64,000 nucleotides of DNA from Candidatus Fukatsuia endosymbiont of Tuberolachnus salignus. GTDB lineage: Bacteria > Pseudomonadota > Gammaproteobacteria > Enterobacterales > Enterobacteriaceae. A program made the translations under genes and the position numbers. The notes beneath the pieces were generated by a model, which saw only the letters and a program-made list of their open reading frames with translations, had not been told where the DNA came from and did not search any database. Location: assembly GCF_964030845.1 (NCBI RefSeq), contig NZ_OZ034983.1, forward strand, positions 1,426,001 to 1,490,000. Direction: 5' to 3'. This document shows positions 62,907 to 64,000 of this stretch, piece after piece (the first letter of the stretch is position 1; the number at the start of each line of letters is the position of its first letter).

Positions 62907-63026
62907 AACACCTTAGCTGAACGAGTAACGGGACCGGCTAATAGATAACACCGTTTCTTCAAAAAAATCAAGAGATAACAGACTACTTCACGTCGCCGAC
63001 CTTAGGAGGCAGCCTTGGCCATCTTG

Positions 63027-63506
63027 GCCATCTTGATGGAAGCAATTTGGTGAGCTTATCCCAGGCTTTGTGTTATCACTGCATTCTATTTTAATGAAAT
63101 GTACACCAATATATATCGGTAAATAATGTGTTTTTAGATTGAATGTATCGTTAAAATTATTAATAATTATTTTTTTTAAAAAGTGATTGTTTTTGATGTT
63201 TTTACTCAGAGAATGAAAATATCGCATATTACCATGCTCAGGGTTGTTATTTCCTTGATCATAGCCTGATAAATGGTTTCCGTTTTCATCTTGTATCGTC
63301 GGGATCCATAGTATTTCTGGCTCATTAAACCAAGGCAATAGTAGTGCACTGCCATATCGTCTAAAGCGGGCAACATTTTCAGGGGCATAGTTATCTAACG
63401 CTAACATATTAAATTCAGCTGAAATTTCTTCTTTTTCTTTTTTTTCACAATCGATATCCAGGTGATAATGAGCAAACCCATGCTTTACGAGTTGTTCCTT
63501 AACCAT
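63027..63506 (-). pseudogene. 2-oxoglutarate/Fe(II) dioxygenase, N-terminal part
   Basis: 160 residues from ATG 63506 belong to the family: MVKEQLVKHGFAHYHLDIDC, FRRYGSALLLPWF, and CFHQDG, the His-X-Asp iron ligands. The open frame continues to 62988 with QDGQGCLLRSAT, but that is sequence of the inserted element. The rest of the gene lies at 60995-61276. The native enzyme would hydroxylate an amino acid using 2-oxoglutarate and oxygen; the substrate is not predictable. Confidence 0.8.
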
Positions 63507-64000
63507 ATTCCATCATCCTTGTTATGAATAAAAATAGCACTTGTCAAAAATAATATACCGTTGTTTATTACTACAATATTTCTCTAAAAAAATTATAGAG
63601 TGAATTCAACCGGTAAACACAGCATCATACTTCAACATAGCCAAGCCCTATACATCAAAAAAAATAATACAAATTCAGAATTTTATTTAGAAAGCTGGCT
63701 AAAATCCAATTTCAGCGACGACTAACACCACCAATGTGCTGGAGATCCTGGAATATGGCTGGGGTGCTCTTGCTATCGGTCAGTGAACAGGCGGAAGATA
63801 AAGCGACACCGAATATCAGTGATGGTTATATATAGGGAGATATAATAAATTTCAAACAGAGTAAAATCGTTAATGGAATAACAGTAAATAGTTTAATAAT
63901 TTTATCCATATTTTGCTACATTATGCAGGGCAAAATATTTATCTATCATTGACGAATAAATTTTATTTGTAATGCTGAATAATAAAATAGATATATTTAA
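63507..64000. other. Intergenic, AT-rich region at window end
   Basis: About 490 bases upstream of the dioxygenase gene, presumably containing its promoter. Only short frames occur (for example 63730-63785, about 18 codons ending WGALAIGQ), with no family resemblance. No RNA gene was recognised. Confidence 0.4.

Larger units (their letters stand above)
61277..63026 (-). mobile_element. IS91-like element inserted in the dioxygenase gene
   Basis: About 1.75 kb separates the two halves of the dioxygenase. It contains an IS91-type transposase and one small ORF. On the minus strand the flank on one side is GAAC (61276-61273), the tetranucleotide next to which IS91-family rolling-circle elements insert; there are no terminal inverted repeats or target duplications, again as in that family. 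The right border is fixed only by the point where the dioxygenase coding ends (63027-63030) and could be off by a few bases. Confidence 0.72.

Overview
The window is chromosomal DNA of a gammaproteobacterium of the Enterobacterales. The housekeeping proteins (Lon, ClpX, ClpP, Tig, PpiD, CarAB, IleS, LspA, IspH, DapB, LexA, PyrD, HldD-WaaF-WaaC) read like their E. coli or Yersinia counterparts, and several blocks keep the enteric order. The DNA is also moderately AT-rich, full of insertion-sequence remnants, miniature inverted-repeat elements, group II intron debris and genes broken by stops, frameshifts or deletions. That state, together with an array of PAS-LuxR regulators and a prophage end carrying an effector-like gene, suggests a facultative insect endosymbiont of the Regiella/Hamiltonella type. 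The genus is inferred from overall character, not proven.

Layout. 1-7.6 kb is the end of a lambda-like prophage: two partial, 95 %-similar copies of tail-tip gene J joined through an IS630 element, then a large cargo gene with a DNA-methylase-like fold, then the 3' half of a tRNA-Arg gene that looks like the attachment site. 7.7-13.4 kb holds four PAS-LuxR regulators and small ORFs between two direct copies of a 160-bp repeat. 13.5-14.9 kb is a scrapyard of IS630, IS3/IS481 and group II intron fragments. 14.9-21.8 kb carries rfaH, yejK, yejM, gor, lexA (with two SOS boxes) and pyrD. 21.9-25.5 kb has a deleted IS1 relic, a frameshifted lipoprotein phosphoesterase and a queC gene with a nonsense codon. 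25.5-34.3 kb is the enteric comEA-ppiD-lon-clpX-clpP-tig block on the minus strand, without hupB. 34.7-41.5 kb carries plsC, a frameshifted metallopeptidase, a deleted shikimate-dehydrogenase-like gene, an LprI-like secreted protein, pitA and uspA. 41.5-47 kb combines hldD-waaF-waaC, rpsT and eptB (LPS inner-core synthesis and modification). 47-59 kb is folA-carB-carA-dapB-ispH-fkpB-lspA-ileS-ribF. 59-64 kb returns to mobile debris, where an IS91-like element has split a 2-oxoglutarate/Fe(II) dioxygenase gene that overlaps a lysO-type exporter gene.

Functional themes are LPS core and envelope remodelling (RfaH, YejM, HldD, WaaF, WaaC, EptB), proteostasis (Tig, ClpXP, Lon, PpiD, FkpB), and pyrimidine/folate/lysine supply (CarAB, PyrD, FolA, DapB). 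Around these sits decaying accessory DNA that once encoded host-interaction factors. Three families of miniature inverted-repeat elements recur at gene ends, and in several cases their termini supply the stop codon of the neighbouring gene.

The strongest candidates for undescribed biology are the PAS-LuxR array between direct repeats, the prophage cargo protein with a methyltransferase-like fold lacking the DPPY motif, the dioxygenase-exporter operon split by an IS91-type element at GAAC, the in-frame insertion in RibF, and gene-end capture by miniature elements.
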